Shown: positions 1 through 13,146, counted from the stretch's first letter. The stretch is 64,000 nt of DNA from Strongylocentrotus droebachiensis (GCA_035222895.1 JAVYIG010007459.1:1-64000); one strand, 5' to 3'. The notes: generated from the letters alone by a model not told the origin. Translations and numbers: made by a program.

Positions 1-2266
1 AGAGCCGGGCCGGTCGGGGCGGGGCGCGGGCCGCGCACCTAACCCATTTCAATTGAAGTCGAAGTGACAAGGATTTTCTATGGAATTCCCCTATTAATGC
101 TTGATTCGCATCTAATCCTTTTGTACATGTATATTTAAAGTTGTAAGCTAAGTTGTGGTGATAATTACATCCAAATTAAAGCAATGAATTTATTCATATG
201 CATCATCACAAGGAAAAGGCGGTTGTAATGGAAGGGGTGACCAAAGTCGCGGGACATTTTAGAACATATTACAAAATGTGATATTTCGAACTACGATTTC
301 TCATATTCTACACAAATTTATTGATTTCAATTATTACCAAAGGGACGGCGAAGTTTTTAACTACGAGATTAGTTCACTAGAAAATTTATCGTCGAAGGAT
401 TTCGGAGATATCGCGATCTAAAAATTTGATGTCCAATCGTATCGTCGTGCGCGCTGCATCTAAAAAAGTCATAAAAACAACGAGACCATAACTTCACGCA
501 CGAGGGTTTACAGTTGATTTATCAAAAAAGTGTGATCCATCAAAAATAAGGGTAATATCATAATTTGCAAGGCAAGATATCATACAATCAGTTAGTACCA
601 CTGTTTACTTACAATTTTGAGGAAATCTGCTCTCAAATTGAAGATTTCAGACCCTTATCGGTAAGTTGATCATTTTTTCGTGACGGACGCAAATTATTGC
701 AAATTTGCCGATCTTTTGTCAATATTTCACAATTTCGTACCCAATTCCAAAGAAAATTTCCCTTCTGGGTAATTTTATGTTCCTCTTTCCATTGGTGATA
801 TCAGATATTCGTAATCTTACTGATTTTTTGAGATAGCGAACTTAGGTCACGCGCGAACTTGGTCACACCACCATACTGATTTAGGTAGAACTAGAACTTT
901 AATAGACCCTAGATCTAGACTAGTAGTAGACTAGATCTAGTACTATTTCTAGTCATTTTAACATTGCAAAAACAAAGATTTCCATGTCTACATCTGTCAG
1001 TGTTAGTCCATACATAGTCTACATGTACAAAGTAAAAGCAGTACAGTATTTTTAACTTGAAGAGACCCTATGGCATTGGAAGGCTCATGAATAAAATTAC
1101 TTAAATAAGACTTTTCTCATAAGTTTTTACTCCTTGTTTTTGCATGGAAATGAAGATTTGAATTTGTTGTGAGTTTTGTTTTGTTTAATCATCCAGTTAA
1201 GTATATCATGATATGGGCAGAGACAAAGGCACTCTGCACTCTGCAGACCTGCCACTCTGGCCATACATTACAAACAAAAGGATTTTCACATGGATTTAAA
1301 GTTGAATTTCATGGTATCGTTAAATGCCTTAAGAACTAAGTCACCAATAAATTTCTGATTTGCAAACTAGAGACTTCATACTTTATAGTGGCCTTTTCTT
1401 TGTCGGGCTACAGACTGCTTTTTATTCTCTTGCTGGTTTGATGTGATGTTCCATCAAAGTGGTCAGGAAGTTTTTATGTCAAATGTTGACTGTAAACCTT
1501 GTCCTATCCTGTTAAGATGTTGTGTTCAATGAAGTTGATTATTTCTGATGATTGATCCCTTTTGATGGTGATGATGAGTACTTGACGGTCAATGATGTAG
1601 GGTGCAATGAGGATGATCATACGTCTCAAAAGTAGAAAAGAAGGAGAAGATCCCTATCTTAATAAAGCCCTTAGGCCTATTCCATGATATTTTGTTTTGA
1701 TATGAAATGATTAATACTACCAAAATACGAAAAAAATAGTCTTTGTTGCACTAGAATATACTTGTCATGAAAGTTTGTTATAAAGAAAACTAGTGTTGGA
1801 GAGTTGGAGTGATAGGTTTTGATCTATTCTAGCAGCAATTATATTTACAGCTGCCATCTGGGAAAATAAAAAGTACATAGAAGTATTGAATTATGAGCAA
1901 ATATCAAATTCATTGTACAGTCTTGTTCCAATCATGAGCAAAGTTGTTAATGTTGTCTTTTTTCATTTCATACTTTTTTGTTGTTTAGATATATATACCA
2001 TTGTGAGATGAGACAAGCTGAGCTAACGTTGTCACCCTTATCCAGAAGTGATCATTGGACAAACTGCAAGAAAGTGAATGCTTACTGAGTCATTTCTCAC
2101 AGACTTCATCGGTTCTGGATTTTTGAAACTGAGCGTTTACCAAGTAAAATATTATATTTGTTTCAAGTAAGAGGTCCGTATACATCTCTTGAGTCCCTGA
2201 TATCCGAAATTCTTACAAGGACTTCTGAATTTTATCAGCAGAGCCACTTCACCGATATACGTAGCA
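1..2266. other. Upstream region of the first gene; no coding sequence seen
   Basis: The first ~40 bases are strikingly GC-rich with a GGGGCGGGG box, while the rest is AT-rich. This could be a core promoter cut by the window edge. A pyrimidine-rich stretch ending in TTGTTTAG near 1980-1989 looks like a splice acceptor, so the ATG at 2267 may sit in a second exon behind a non-coding first exon. I see no other gene, RNA or obvious transposon here. Confidence 0.35.
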
Positions 2267-2615
2267 ATGAGATTCAAACCTAAACACACCATCTCTCACG
2301 ATGAGGCGGTGCAACAAGCTATGAAGCAGAACAAGTTCAATCAGAATGTACAGACATCTTTCTTCATCACACTCGTCAATAACGGACTTCCCCTGATCCT
2401 GTTTGTAGCTGTTGTCGCCACCTGCATCTACACTAAATCACTGTACAAGGCTGGGGTATATGTTGGCTTGTTTTGCTGCATGTTTGTCTATTGCTTACAT
2501 GGTCTGGTATTTTGTGTCCTACCTGGTTGTCTATGTGCTCTTATACACCAAGAAGATTGTGACAAACATATTCAGTCAGAGTACAGTGATACAGCAAGAC
2601 AGGAAAAAACTGTGA
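2267..2615 (+). CDS. Small multi-pass membrane protein, unrecognised, with an apparent frame switch
   Basis: The ATG at 2267 opens a frame beginning MRFKPKHTISHDEAVQQ, a charged head of about 30 residues, followed by a hydrophobic segment (about residues 31-54, FFITLVNNGLPLILFVAVVA). After about 2470 the same frame becomes cysteine-rich and unconvincing. The +1 frame takes over with good membrane-protein character (MVWYFVSYLVVYVLLYTKK), then a polar tail QQDRKKL and a TGA at 2613. A protein of roughly 115 residues with two or three membrane spans would result if the two frames belong together. The literal open frame from 2267 instead runs to 2689 (140 residues). The switch could be a sequencing error, a recent mutation or a true frameshift. 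I do not recognise the family. Confidence 0.45.
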
Positions 2616-5600
2616 ATATATTTTTAGTGGTAAGATGTATAGCTACACCGATCTTGTTATCTTTGCATTGTTGTACCAATATCCTGTAGGCTATACGGGT
2701 ATATTTTCTCCAAATGGTAGCATAGCATCACAGATATAGCATCAAACAACTTCATTCCTAGTCTTTTCTAACTATTGATTTTGTTTGTCAATCTTTCTTA
2801 CATAATTGTTTTTTCGATTATGAACGTTTCATAATGATATTCCAGCATTACACATGGTGTTCTAAAGTGGTTGTATTATTTTTGAAAATTGGTGCAATTT
2901 AATTTATTTCATAAATGCCAGTTATATACTATCCTGCATGTTCATTTTCATTAGTCATGCTAGAGAAAAAATACAAATCATACTAATACTGAACATGTCT
3001 GAATACCGGTACCAATTTACATTTAGCAAGGAAAAGAAACAAAAGAAAAAGAAAAGAGAACAATATTTGTCTAAGAAATTCATAGGAAGTTGGTAATGAT
3101 TGCTCCAAGTGCATTTATGTAATGCATGCCAAAACAATTAAATTGTCTGTTTGGAGCCAGTAGGGCATTAAGTCTCTGTTGGATTGCATGTATATGTATA
3201 TATGACTTAATGCCATTCTGTCTCCAAACTGACAAAAAAATTACAAAATACATGAGAGGCAAATTTGTACTTTCTCAAACTGACAACTCTATTTTTTGCC
3301 ATAAAATTTTCACTTTATGCTGAAATTTATTTAAATAGCTTTTAATTTGTTGTACATTTATATATTGTTATAGTTTTTAATTACATTTTTGCAAATTCAA
3401 CCATTCATTAACTTAAATATGCAGAATATGGTAGTCTTAAAGGAAAAAAGATGAGATGTGTACGTACAGCGCTTAAAAGAAAACTTGGATTACAGACAGT
3501 CATGGTGATGTTCTTTTCCAATTTACGTTGTCTGCACTGGGCAATGGCAAATTTTATCTGTGATATACAGCTCATTATTATTAATTTATTATACATACAA
3601 CTGTATTGTGTTTGGTTCATAAGGAGCTGTCCTTATGAATCAAACATAATAGAGTTCTCCCTTCCGGATAAAGCTGAAAACAAGCAAACGCAAGTGGCCC
3701 TCTATTCTTACTAGCGAATTTGCAGGGATTTTGAAGTTACATGAACTGCTGGTCAAATGGTCCACACAGTATTGGACTCTGTCCTACTGACACTCGGTGA
3801 AGCAGGAGTCACTCATATTTCAATGTCAGTAGGCATAAGAATCGAAAAATGTACTTTTGCCTAAATTTCTAATGATGTAAATTTATTAAAAATGTAGGCC
3901 TTCGGTCTTCAAATGTGTGACCCTACTGTGTATAGTACGGGAAATTCTATAAAATTCTTTACAAAACCGCATAGTCATGGCTTGGGAAAAGAAGCCACTT
4001 GTGTTGCATTGTGTCAAGTTTTTCAGAGAGAATTTCTGCAATTGCTGGCATTTGCCAATGCTGGTATATATTACTTTTAATGAAGAAGTATGCTTACTGC
4101 TTAATCTGCTTTTGTATTTTTCAAAATTGTAATTATTGAGCAAGATTAAGAATTGCAGAACAGGAATTATTAGCAAATCGTAGCATAGCGGAATACATGT
4201 TTTAGAACCACCGGAAGTTCTGGTGTGTACAAATTACAGAATCGCCCCCTATCACCAAGGTATTGGAGGCGCAATGCATTATGGGAATGTATATTGCTAT
4301 ATATGCCGTAGCAAGTGTAGTTTAGTCTAATTTTTACTATGCATAAGGATTGTGCCTTCATTTTATTTAAGAAAATCAATGTAATTTTTGTATTTTTGTA
4401 TTGTTGATATAATTGAGTACATACATGTACATGTAGAATGTATGGAAGTACACATAGTATTAGAATGTGGGAAATTGTAATTCAAGAGAAAGCAAGCTAA
4501 ATTTGTTCTGAAATGTTCCCAATGTATTTGATAAGTTGAAATATCATCATAATGCAAACAAAATTATGAAACCTTATGAATAATGTTCCACTGAAACTAA
4601 CAACATGCATGTACATGTAGATACATTTTATGGAGATATAGGATGGTCTGATATTCAATTTAGTTGGCAAATATAGAACAGATATCATTCATTATTTCAT
4701 TTATAGCATTTGAAATTCTTAGTATTTTTAAAAGAATCCCTAACATACAAAATATCTTGTGGTCACTGGTGCACTTTTTAACATGGTCTTCTATGATTAT
4801 GCAAGCATTGTTTACTGTTGTCTAAAGATATGATATAGGCATGACTAAACAGAATATACCATGATCATGCATAGAGAAGTCTGAATTAGAAGTTGATTGC
4901 AATATTCAAATCAATTTTATATCAATACTTTCTGACCATTTACCTATACATGTAGACCAAAGATTAGCTGTAGGTTTTCATTCTTGCTTTTGGATATTTG
5001 ATTTTATTTAAATTGTGTGCACAGTGTTATCATGTAATGATTTGTCAGGTACTCTGTAGTACATTTCCAGTATCATCAATAACAGAAAATAATTAATGTA
5101 ATGTGGAAAGATCTACGTTATGCATATACATGTACATGTACATGTTTATAAATGTTCATTATTTTGTCCTAGTTATGAAGATTTCATAGCTTCATTTCGA
5201 GGAAAAACTAATCCACTGTAATATTTTGATTTATTGTCATTATTATTTTTCTTTTAAAATCTTTTTTGTTTTAATCTGTGCAAAAAATATAGTTACACCA
5301 ATGAGTTGCAGTGTTTTTTTAAAATGTTCCATTGGCAACACATGTACTTACATTTTAAATATCTACATTTATGCAAGTTAAAATGTAATTGTTTACATGT
5401 TCACAGTTATTTGGTGATAGATAATAGAACATGAGTGCAAATATTTTTGATAAATCTATTTTATGTCCCATAGAAATGTTTGCACAATTCAATATGTGAC
5501 TTACAGATTTGTGTAAATAAAGTAGTTGCTATCATGTTATACGTGGTCAGTATTGTTACCCAAAACACATTATCGTTCCATGAATATCATATCTAACTTT

Positions 5601-5840
5601 TTAAATGTGAATCATACTATTATAAGTATCAATTGGTATTTTAAAATAATTTTGTGCAATAATATTATGACTGACCTACTTTGACAAAAAATTGTAAAGA
5701 ATATGATATGAATTACCTATATACCCATTCTTTGTTTTTCTTCAAAGTACACCTGTAAACTGTTGTGACAAATCTTTTGATTACCTTGTTCCAATTTTGA
5801 TGTCATACTGTAAGCCAAATAAAAGATGAATAGGGATTAT
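2616..5840 (+). other. AT-rich 3' region, possible long 3' UTR
   Basis: No convincing coding frame. The stretch is AT-rich with many TACATGTA palindromes. Candidate polyadenylation signals (AATAAA) lie near 5516 and 5818, so it could be the 3' UTR of the gene ending at 2615. That link is positional inference only. Confidence 0.25.
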
Positions 5841-8560
5841 CATTCATCTAACTATATATTCTTGCTTGAATTTTGAATTTTATTTGTAAACTTCATTCAT
5901 ATACATGAACATTTTGTTTCACAATACATTAATAAAACAATTATATCAACAAGAAAATCAACAAGTGGTATAATTTTGCGAGTAATCACAAATAAACAAC
6001 AAACAATGTAGCTTGTATATATTATTACAAAATAATTATATAACACTTACCATCCTATGTTTGACAATAAAGATACATAACAAATGTGAATGATAATTTC
6101 GATATTGATGTTCTATTGATATTGTTTAATTATTATTATTATTATTTTTACGTGGCACACATTTACATGGGTGGGATGCTAAAATTCCCCTAAAGTATTT
6201 ATGATAGTTTTGATATACTTACAGAAGTGATCAATTATATTTTCATTCTCAAGTTTCATATCAAACAGCATCACATCGTAAATCTTGGGTATTGCTTGTT
6301 TCTGTGTTACCCACATATAATTTGTTTAGTTGGTACAATGTTGCATTTTTCAATATTATAGTGATCAAGTGCAACTAATGTATATTTACATGTAGTTACA
6401 AAAATGTGCATAATACGATATTGTATTAACTTGTATAATTACCAGTGGAATGAGTAGTTCTGGGAGATCTCCAAAGTGCATTAAAAAAAATATATATTAT
6501 GTTTTAAAATGTCATTGCATAGAACACGATCGTATTTAGAAGCCGTAATACATTTTAATTTCATTGGATTTTATTGGAGCTTTAAGTTTATGCTTGATTG
6601 GGAAACTGATTATCAGATTTAGTAAACTATGTACATTTAAGCTGCAAGACTGCCTTAATATAATTTGTCTTCCTTTGTGTAGCCTGGTATTTCGTCTGTA
6701 TAGGAGGAGGAGGGGGGGGGGGGGAGATATAGAAGGAAAGAGAGAGAGTGAGAGAGATTTGGACCACATTCTCACTTTGTTAGACCGGTATACGTTTGTT
6801 AAAGAATTGGGAGCCCCACATTTTTAAAGGCTAAATTTCACTTATATTGTATCATTACGTGAAAGAGGATGTCATTTAAGACACATTTCTGCAAGAATTT
6901 TGAAAACAAATGTGTTTGTACTCCAATATTGATGAAAAAATACAAAATTTAGGTTTTTTGCGTACAACAAAAACCCAAATTATGTATTCTTTTATCAATC
7001 ATTTTATCCTATTCTCTTCTTTTTCTACGTTTTCTTGAACTTTTCTTAGTTTTTCGATCTATTATCTTCTCTTTTATTTTTGTTTGTTTATATCATTCTG
7101 TCATTTTCTCTTTATATCTTTCAAGTTATTCTTTGTTTTCCTTAACTGGTAACTGAGTAATTGACACCCCATTTTCGTGTGGGAGTAGACGATTTTTTTG
7201 AGGATTCCTGAGTCCCCATTTTACAGTAAAGGACGCATACCAAGTGGACATTTCATATATTTGCAATGACGTTCTTCGTCATTGCATTGTTTTCGTTCAC
7301 ATTCTGGCCTATAAATATTATTTGCAATGACGAGTATCAGGGGCGGGTTGACCCAATGCGATTTTTTTTGTTGCTATTTTGAACTCCCGTATTAAGTGAT
7401 CTTTTCCTGGCTGGCATCTACTAGGCCTACAATGCGGAGCATCATCCTCGAGCTGCAAAGCGGCGATGCGATTTTGGGGGGCTATTTTGAACCCCCATAT
7501 GTGGTGCTTTCCTGGAATCTACTAACATCTATTATAAGTGCCTTAAAAGGACGTCACACGTAGCAGTCCACCATGTCGATGTGCAAATATAAAAGTCCCT
7601 ATTCTTCTTAGGACTTATCGTCCAGAAATCCCTTTCGTTTTGCACGTAGTGCTGGTTATTCCTACGTGGGTACTTTCTCATGTCCTTTTCCTTTCAAATT
7701 TCGTAGGCATAGTCTCTAGTATGTTCGGGGCATAGTGGAATGTGTACGTTGTACAGCGTTTCATTTTGCCCCGGACCTCCGGATTTTTAATATTTTCATA
7801 GTGTTACATAGTGTTTCACTTTGCCCCGGACGTCCTTTTCCTGGCTGGCATCTACTAACATCCTCGATGACGTCCGGTTGATTTTTTAATTTTTTTTTAT
7901 CGAAGTTCATAGCATTTAATAAAACTGATTATTTGAGAAACATTATTAGTGTCATTTGTTAGTGGTAGTCCTGAGATAAAAGGATAAACCAAATGTTTTG
8001 CTTTACTTTGCTTATAATCCTGTTCTGGTTTTTCCAATTTTTTGGTCGATTTGCCCGGGTTCCCCTACTCAAATTGCCAATAACTCTCTCTTACCAATTC
8101 CGTTACTATACGTCTCAATTTCTTGCAGTATCTTTATCTCATAATCGCACATAGCCATGCTGAATTTCACGCTCCAATAAATATGAGGGAAAAAAAATAG
8201 CGCCCTATAAAGTTTTGGGAATTTTCTCTCTTTCTGTGGCCGTATCTCAATCGTTTCTTGCCAAACTCGTACCTTTTTTTGTATTTACATACTTGCAGAT
8301 ATGTCCTTTTCAGCCAAATAAAAAATATCAACCCTAACGCTGACCGACTTTGCGATAATTGCCTTCCAAATATGAAGTAGTTAAGGAAATTGCGAACAAC
8401 TATAATGGCGTTCCTTCCATGCTCATACCTTCTTCAATGAAACTCTGCAGTCATATGTGTCCATGTATGTGTCAACTGTCTGTAAAATTTGGTAAAATTT
8501 GATGTCGTAAACGCAAAGTTATAGCCCAAAATGATAATTATAAAAATAACGTAACAGCCC
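5841..8560. other. Non-coding stretch with degenerate repeats
   Basis: No gene seen. A G run at about 6710-6724 is followed by GA-rich sequence. Between about 7330 and 7880 short motifs recur imperfectly, for example CCTGGCTGGCATCTACTA and GCTATTTTGAAC-CCC, which suggests an old tandem or nested repeat. The remainder is AT-rich and featureless. Confidence 0.3.
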
Positions 8561-8567
8561 GTTAAAA

Positions 8568-9172
8568 AAAAAGGAGGCCCCCCAAGCTACTGAACAAAAT
8601 ATGTGACACTTATCATAAGGAAAAGGTACACTTATTAAAAAGGAAAGGGGGCATATGTGAAAATATAAGGTGCGCTTATCCGAGTCAAAATGGGGGCACT
8701 ATTAAAAGGGGAAGGGGCACTTCTTACAAAGGAAAAGGGGCACTTGTCAAAGTAGAATAGGCACGTACCTCTCAGATTTAAATAGGACAATTATCAGAGG
8801 TGAAATGGCACTTATCAAAAGTGAAAGAGGCACTTCTCGTACCTATCTAGGGGCACTTCCTAGAGATTAAAAAAGGCACCTATGAGAATGGAAAATAGAC
8901 ACTTATTGCAAAGGAAAATGGGAAAATTATCGAAGGAAAAGGGACACGTGTCCAAATAAAAGGGGCACTTATCAGGGTTGAAAAGGGGAAGGAGCATGTA
9001 TACAAATTAATAGGGGCACTTGTCAAAGTAAAGGGGCACTATTCCTATGTAAAAAGTGGCACTTCTTAAAAAGTTAAAGGAGCATTTTTCCTATGTAAAA
9101 AGGGGCACTTTTCGGGTGCTCGAAAAAGTCGGGGGGTACTGTACCCCCTTGGCCCCCCGGGAGTGCCGCCTC
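8568..9172 (+). repeat. Degenerate tandem GGGGCACTT array, truncated relative of the 2-kb hAT-type element
   Basis: About twenty imperfect units of roughly 25-30 bases recur, each like AAAAGGGGCACTTATCA. The array ends in a C-rich block and the terminus GCCGCCTCTG. Unit variants and their order (GTGCGCTTATCC, then AAAGGCACTTATGAGAATGG, then TTATTGCAAAGG) match the array at 30400-31600, so both derive from one element. The left end of the element is not found on this side. Confidence 0.75.
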
Positions 9173-9184
9173 TGTAAGTTTCCC

Positions 9185-9666
9185 TTTTTACTCACATCAT
9201 TAAACGTGCCCCTAATATCTAAAAAAAAAAGAAGAAGCAAGTGACTAAGAGCAATTTCCCCTAAAGCTCACTCGCTCGTAGTTATAGATGTTATAATTAT
9301 GTAACTTATCAAAGGTCTTTTCAGTCTTCCGTTATGAGAATGTGCTTGTTATCTCATCAGGATTGTTTTTTTTTTCCTCTTTATAAGATGTAATTTTCGC
9401 ACTGCGACCTCACAAATCTTGAAAAATTTCCTCGCTCGCAAATGAATTTTCAGACTATCACACCCAACTGCAAAGTATGATGCTTAAACAATATCTTATA
9501 GGATGTATAAAGAGAAACAAATATTGTAATCATCCCTGATAATGTAATAAAAATATAAGGGTATGTACCAACGTCTAAACAATTGTACGTTTTCGCTTTG
9601 AGATGTGCCCTTTTCGTTGGTGCCCCCCCCCCCCCACTTTGGAAGTCGCTCCGCCGCCTCTGCCAC
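9185..9666 (-). repeat. Inverted left portion of the same hAT-type element
   Basis: Read on the minus strand this matches 29616-30440: terminus CAGAGGCGGCGGAGCGACTT, a G run, the CATTTGCGAGCGAGG stretch, and the start of the GGGGCAC repeats. It abuts the 8568-9172 array but faces the other way, so this locus is a rearranged copy and not a simple insertion. A poly-C run lies at about 9626-9639. Confidence 0.65.
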
Positions 9667-10320
9667 TATCACAAAGGCTACAGACTTCTTACAAATTGCT
9701 CTGGATAGTCCGAGATAAGTTCTTTCGGTTGACACGAAGAAACATGGGCGTCATTGCACGCATATCGTTGTGACACGATTGCATTGCTAGTCATTTGTTT
9801 TACTATTAGTTATGAAGCGGTTTGATGTCATTAAACCTTTTGCATGTTTTTTTTTCTGTTCAGATCAAATGAGCAATGAGAAAGCTATTGAAATTTGACA
9901 GTACGAACCATCTATAATTCTATATGATCCAAAATATGATTCTTCGACGACGTACCATATTTTAAAGAAAATATTTTGCAGGCCAAAAAAGTGAAAAGTT
10001 AAATTCCAACGGCATTTGAAAGAACTTCCCTCAAAAACGAAAGGGCTTGAAAATGGCTTTTAGTGGGAAAATAACAACCATTAGTTGTCGAATCGACTTA
10101 AGTGATTGCAATCACCTAAGTAATAGTCTGATTTTTAGAGCCTTTCACCGATTGGTCGTATGTTTTGTGCTGCACAAAGACTCAATCAGTTTAATTTGGG
10201 CCATTACGAGTAGTGGGTTATTGATGTAAACAAAATTGCTCATGTACCTGTTACAGCTCATTTTATGTATGTTATTACCAAAGAAAAAAAGATGTCAGTC
10301 AGTCAGTCAGTCAACAGTAT

Positions 10321-10790
10321 ATTCCACCCAACAACCCCCTCTCTCTTTTACTCCCACTCCTCCTCTCTCAGGCTCTTACCTCCCCTTTCTCTCCTCTCTT
10401 ACACCCCCGTTTCTTTTGTTTCCCTTTTCTATTTTTCTTCTTTTTTCCTTTTCTTTTTTTTCTTTCTTGTCCTTTCTTTCTTCTCCTCCCTCTTTTTTCT
10501 TTTTCTTTCTTCTCTTTTCTTTTCTTTATTTTCCTTTCTTTCCTTTCCTTTCCTTTCTTTCTTTTCTTTTCCTTTGCTTTTTTTCTTTTCTTTCCCTTTC
10601 TCTCTCTTTTTTTCCCTCCCACTTTTCTCTTTTTTTCCCGACGGCAGCGCAATTTTACCGACAATATCCTGACAGGTGGGGGGTGTCCACAGAACTCTTA
10701 ATTTTACAGTTCTGTGGGGGTGTCGCACCCCCACACCCCCCCCCCCCCCCTTGGAGACGCCTCTGTCTACGGCTAATAATAAGACCAATT
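10321..10790 (+). repeat. Dispersed repeat R2 with a long polypyrimidine tract, copy 1
   Basis: It shares CCACCCAACAACCCCC, TTTTACTCCCACTCCTCCTC and CCCGACGGCAGCG landmarks with 27840-28380. Between them lies about 250 bases of almost pure C/T on the plus strand. The long open frames here and their antisense lysine/arginine-rich mirrors are low-complexity artefacts, not genes. It sits inside R1. Confidence 0.6.
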
Positions 10791-10854
10791 CATTCACGTA
10801 GGGCATACCCTTTTGGTGTTCTTGCTGTCTAGCGACCAATTCTTCGCACACGTA

Positions 10855-11036
10855 CACGAATGGTATCCGCGATCGCTCAAACCAGTTTTTAAGCAAGACT
10901 GAACTTTTCCCGGTAACTTGAATTTTACCCTCGAACTATTACATGGGTATTTTTAATTTATTTACGGGAATGGCTAAAACCGTGACTGCAATTTCGACCA
11001 ATCAGATGGCTGGATTTCTTAAGTGAGGTATATAAT
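10855..11036 (+). promoter_or_regulatory. Repeat-borne CCAAT/TATA promoter-like segment, copy 1
   Basis: CCAAT at 10998-11002 is followed 31 bases later by TATATAA at 11029-11035. The segment is also present at 54940-55178 with the same motif spacing. Promoter-like order suggests it once drove an element's transcription; activity is not shown by sequence alone. Confidence 0.35.
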
Positions 11037-11559
11037 GTCTGACAGTGAAGTCTAGAAGGTAAACGGGTTTCCTTGCATAATTTGAAAACTAGGACACTGC
11101 TAATGATTAAATTTCACAGAAAGGACATACATATTCATAATTCCTGCAAAGTTCTCGGAATTTGAAGTTGGCCTCAAAAGGGACATTGGAATAGACTGAA
11201 ATAAAGATTTGCATTTTAACTTGATGCTCACTCTTCCATTGGTGAACAATGTCAGTCACGATTGACTCTGTTCATGAGATTAAACATGAGATTAAACTTT
11301 TCGTCATGTTGACGATAGAAAAGCTGTAGTCAAACTATAAAATAAAAAGTAGGCTCACCTTAATTATAGTGTTTTAAAAAAAATATAGATTTGGGAGTTA
11401 GCTATATGTCTGCTTGAGGTACCTTATTCTGAAACTTTGCAAACTGTGCTCTTTTTCAAGGAGGTGGATTGAGGGGACTCGAATTTTCGTAAATTTGCAT
11501 GAAGAATATCACTACCTAAACAGACATTATACAGATAAGTCACATTCAACTATCTGAAA

Positions 11560-11870
11560 AATTCAATTCAATTTAATTCAGTTTATTCAATTCCAATAAA
11601 ATTTTCAAAATAGAATACAATCATGACAGAATAACAGTATAAATCGACCAAGAGTACAAAAAAAGGTAATATGTTATAAAGCGGTACATCAGATAACACA
11701 AGATAGATAGACGACCACCCTTAATAAAGGTAAAAAAGTTGCATTCAATATAAAATAGACAATTTAAAAGATAAAGTATTATAAAGGAATACAAATTACG
11801 AATATATGACATATTTTATTTAAAAAATACATGTTACCAAAAAAAAGGACAATACAAGGCAGTAAAGTCA
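11560..11870 (-). repeat. Probable LINE 3' tail remnant
   Basis: Repeated TCAATTCAATTTAATTCAG at the left edge resembles the short tandem 3' tails of CR1/L2-type LINEs read backwards. The following 250 bases are AT-rich with no coding frame. The assignment is tentative. Confidence 0.3.
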
Positions 11871-11935
11871 ACAATTCAAAATTTCAAACACTTGTGATTA
11901 AGTACGATTTGACATTCGCCAAGATATAGTGACAC

Positions 11936-12323
11936 CAGGCGCGGATCCAGGGGGAGGTGGGCGAGCGGGCCTTGGCTCCCCTGGCCCCCCCCCAAAAGAC
12001 GGGCAAAAAAAAGAAAAGGGGTTAAAAAAAGTTACCCTTTTTTTTGGGGGGGGGTAAAAAACAAAGCGCTCATTATGCCACCCACCCCCCCCCCCCCCCC
12101 CCCCCCCCCCACTGAGCGAAATATTGGCGGCGCGATTTCAAATTTCCGGGGTCAAAATAGAAAACAAAAATTAGTTCTCACTATTCCCCCACCCCCTCCC
12201 CCCCCCCCCCCCCCCACTGAGCAAAATGTCGGTCAGCACGATTTTCAAATTTCAGTACACTAGATTTCAAATTGATTTCAGATTTGGCCCCCCCCCCCCT
12301 AAGAAATCCTGGATCCGCGCCTG
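11936..12323. mobile_element. Non-autonomous hAT-type DNA transposon, 388 bp, with 8-bp target duplication
   Basis: Terminal inverted repeats CAGGCGCGGATCCAG (left) and CTGGATCCGCGCCTG (right) bound the element. Both flanks carry the identical 8-mer AGTGACAC (11928-11935 and 12324-12331). Eight-base duplications and CAG-initial termini are typical of hAT elements. The interior is poly-C and poly-G rich with two related blocks containing ACTGAGC-AAAT, and encodes nothing. Confidence 0.85.
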
Positions 12324-12618
12324 AGTGACACTGCCAGGAGAAGCTTATTACGAGTTCATAAAATGCACATAATATTATACTAAACAAAAATAGATTTTGC
12401 TAAAATTTTGAACTTTAGATCCTGCTCGATCTAATCATTGTATTTTAAAATATTTGAGAATACGTTGGTAAAATGAGTAAATAATATTTTGTATTCATAA
12501 TGCTATGATCAAGATTTTTAATATTTAAAATACAAAATTAAAAAAAGAGAATGGATGCACCCTACACGAACCTAACAACGGAGTAAGTCGAGCGAGGTAT
12601 CCTATGATATCGACATTA

Positions 12619-13146
12619 TCATATCTCCCCATTTTTTTTGAAGTCTTTTTTGTGCATGGGTTTCATTTCTTGATTCTTTGTGCTCTCCTTGTCGTCGCTC
12701 TCATTGTTGTCAGAATCGTCGTTATCCTCGTCGTCAACGTCTTTGTCGTTGGGTTCCTTCTCTTTTCGTGGACAGTTCTTCTCTCGATAGTAGGAAACGA
12801 TCTTGTACAAGATGATCACGGGCAAGGAATCGATGTAGATGAAACAGACGTAGAGGGAGGGATAGAAGAGCATGTCAAGAAAGAGAGGAGAGTCAGCGAA
12901 GGTGATGACGGTTAGGGTCAAGGCCAAAGATACGTTCTGTGAACCGGTCTCGAAGGCGATGGCGCGGCACTTCTTATGAGGTTGACGGAGCAGGCGCGCG
13001 ATACTGTAACCCATGCAGAAGCCTATCATTGGAAGTATTGCGGCACAGAACCAGAGCCTCCATCCAGCCTTGAGAAAGGCAGGGTTCATTATGATGCTGA
13101 AGGCGAAGGCGACGATGATACAGATGAAGGAACAGACGATGCCAAT
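12619..13146 (-). CDS. SLC10 copy A, coding exon 4 (last)
   Basis: Encodes 175 residues and the stop. It covers the last helices with LLRQPHKKCRAIAFETGSQN, then a hydrophilic tail dominated by Asp, Glu, Asn and Lys. Acceptor ACCATTAG|ATT, phase 0. Confidence 0.9.
   Translation of the reverse strand: MGIVCSFICIIVAFAFSIIMNPAFLKAGWRLWFCAAILPMIGFCMGYSIARLLRQPHKKCRAIAFETGSQNVSLALTLTVITFADSPLFLDMLFYPSLYVCFIYIDSLPVIILYKIVSYYREKNCPRKEKEPNDKDVDDEDNDDSDNNESDDKESTKNQEMKPMHKKDFKKNGEI

Larger units (their letters stand above)
10020..11195 (-). repeat. Dispersed repeat family R1, copy 1, split by an insertion
   Basis: On the minus strand this matches 20650-21185 and 45110-45590 (shared landmarks: CAAATTATGCAAG-AAACCCGTT, TGACTGACTGACATC, CAGCACAAAACATACGACC, AAATGCCGTTGGAATTTAACC). 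The match breaks near 10320 and resumes near 11036, so about 715 bases were inserted. R1 has no visible coding capacity. Its class is unknown. Confidence 0.65.

Noticed and set aside
10236-10896. Long open frames on both strands (up to 198 residues, Phe/Ser/Leu-rich or Lys/Arg/Glu-rich)
   Set aside because: They translate a polypyrimidine tract; all frames stay open because the sequence lacks the bases needed for stops. The same happens at 27753-28454 and 21424-22126.
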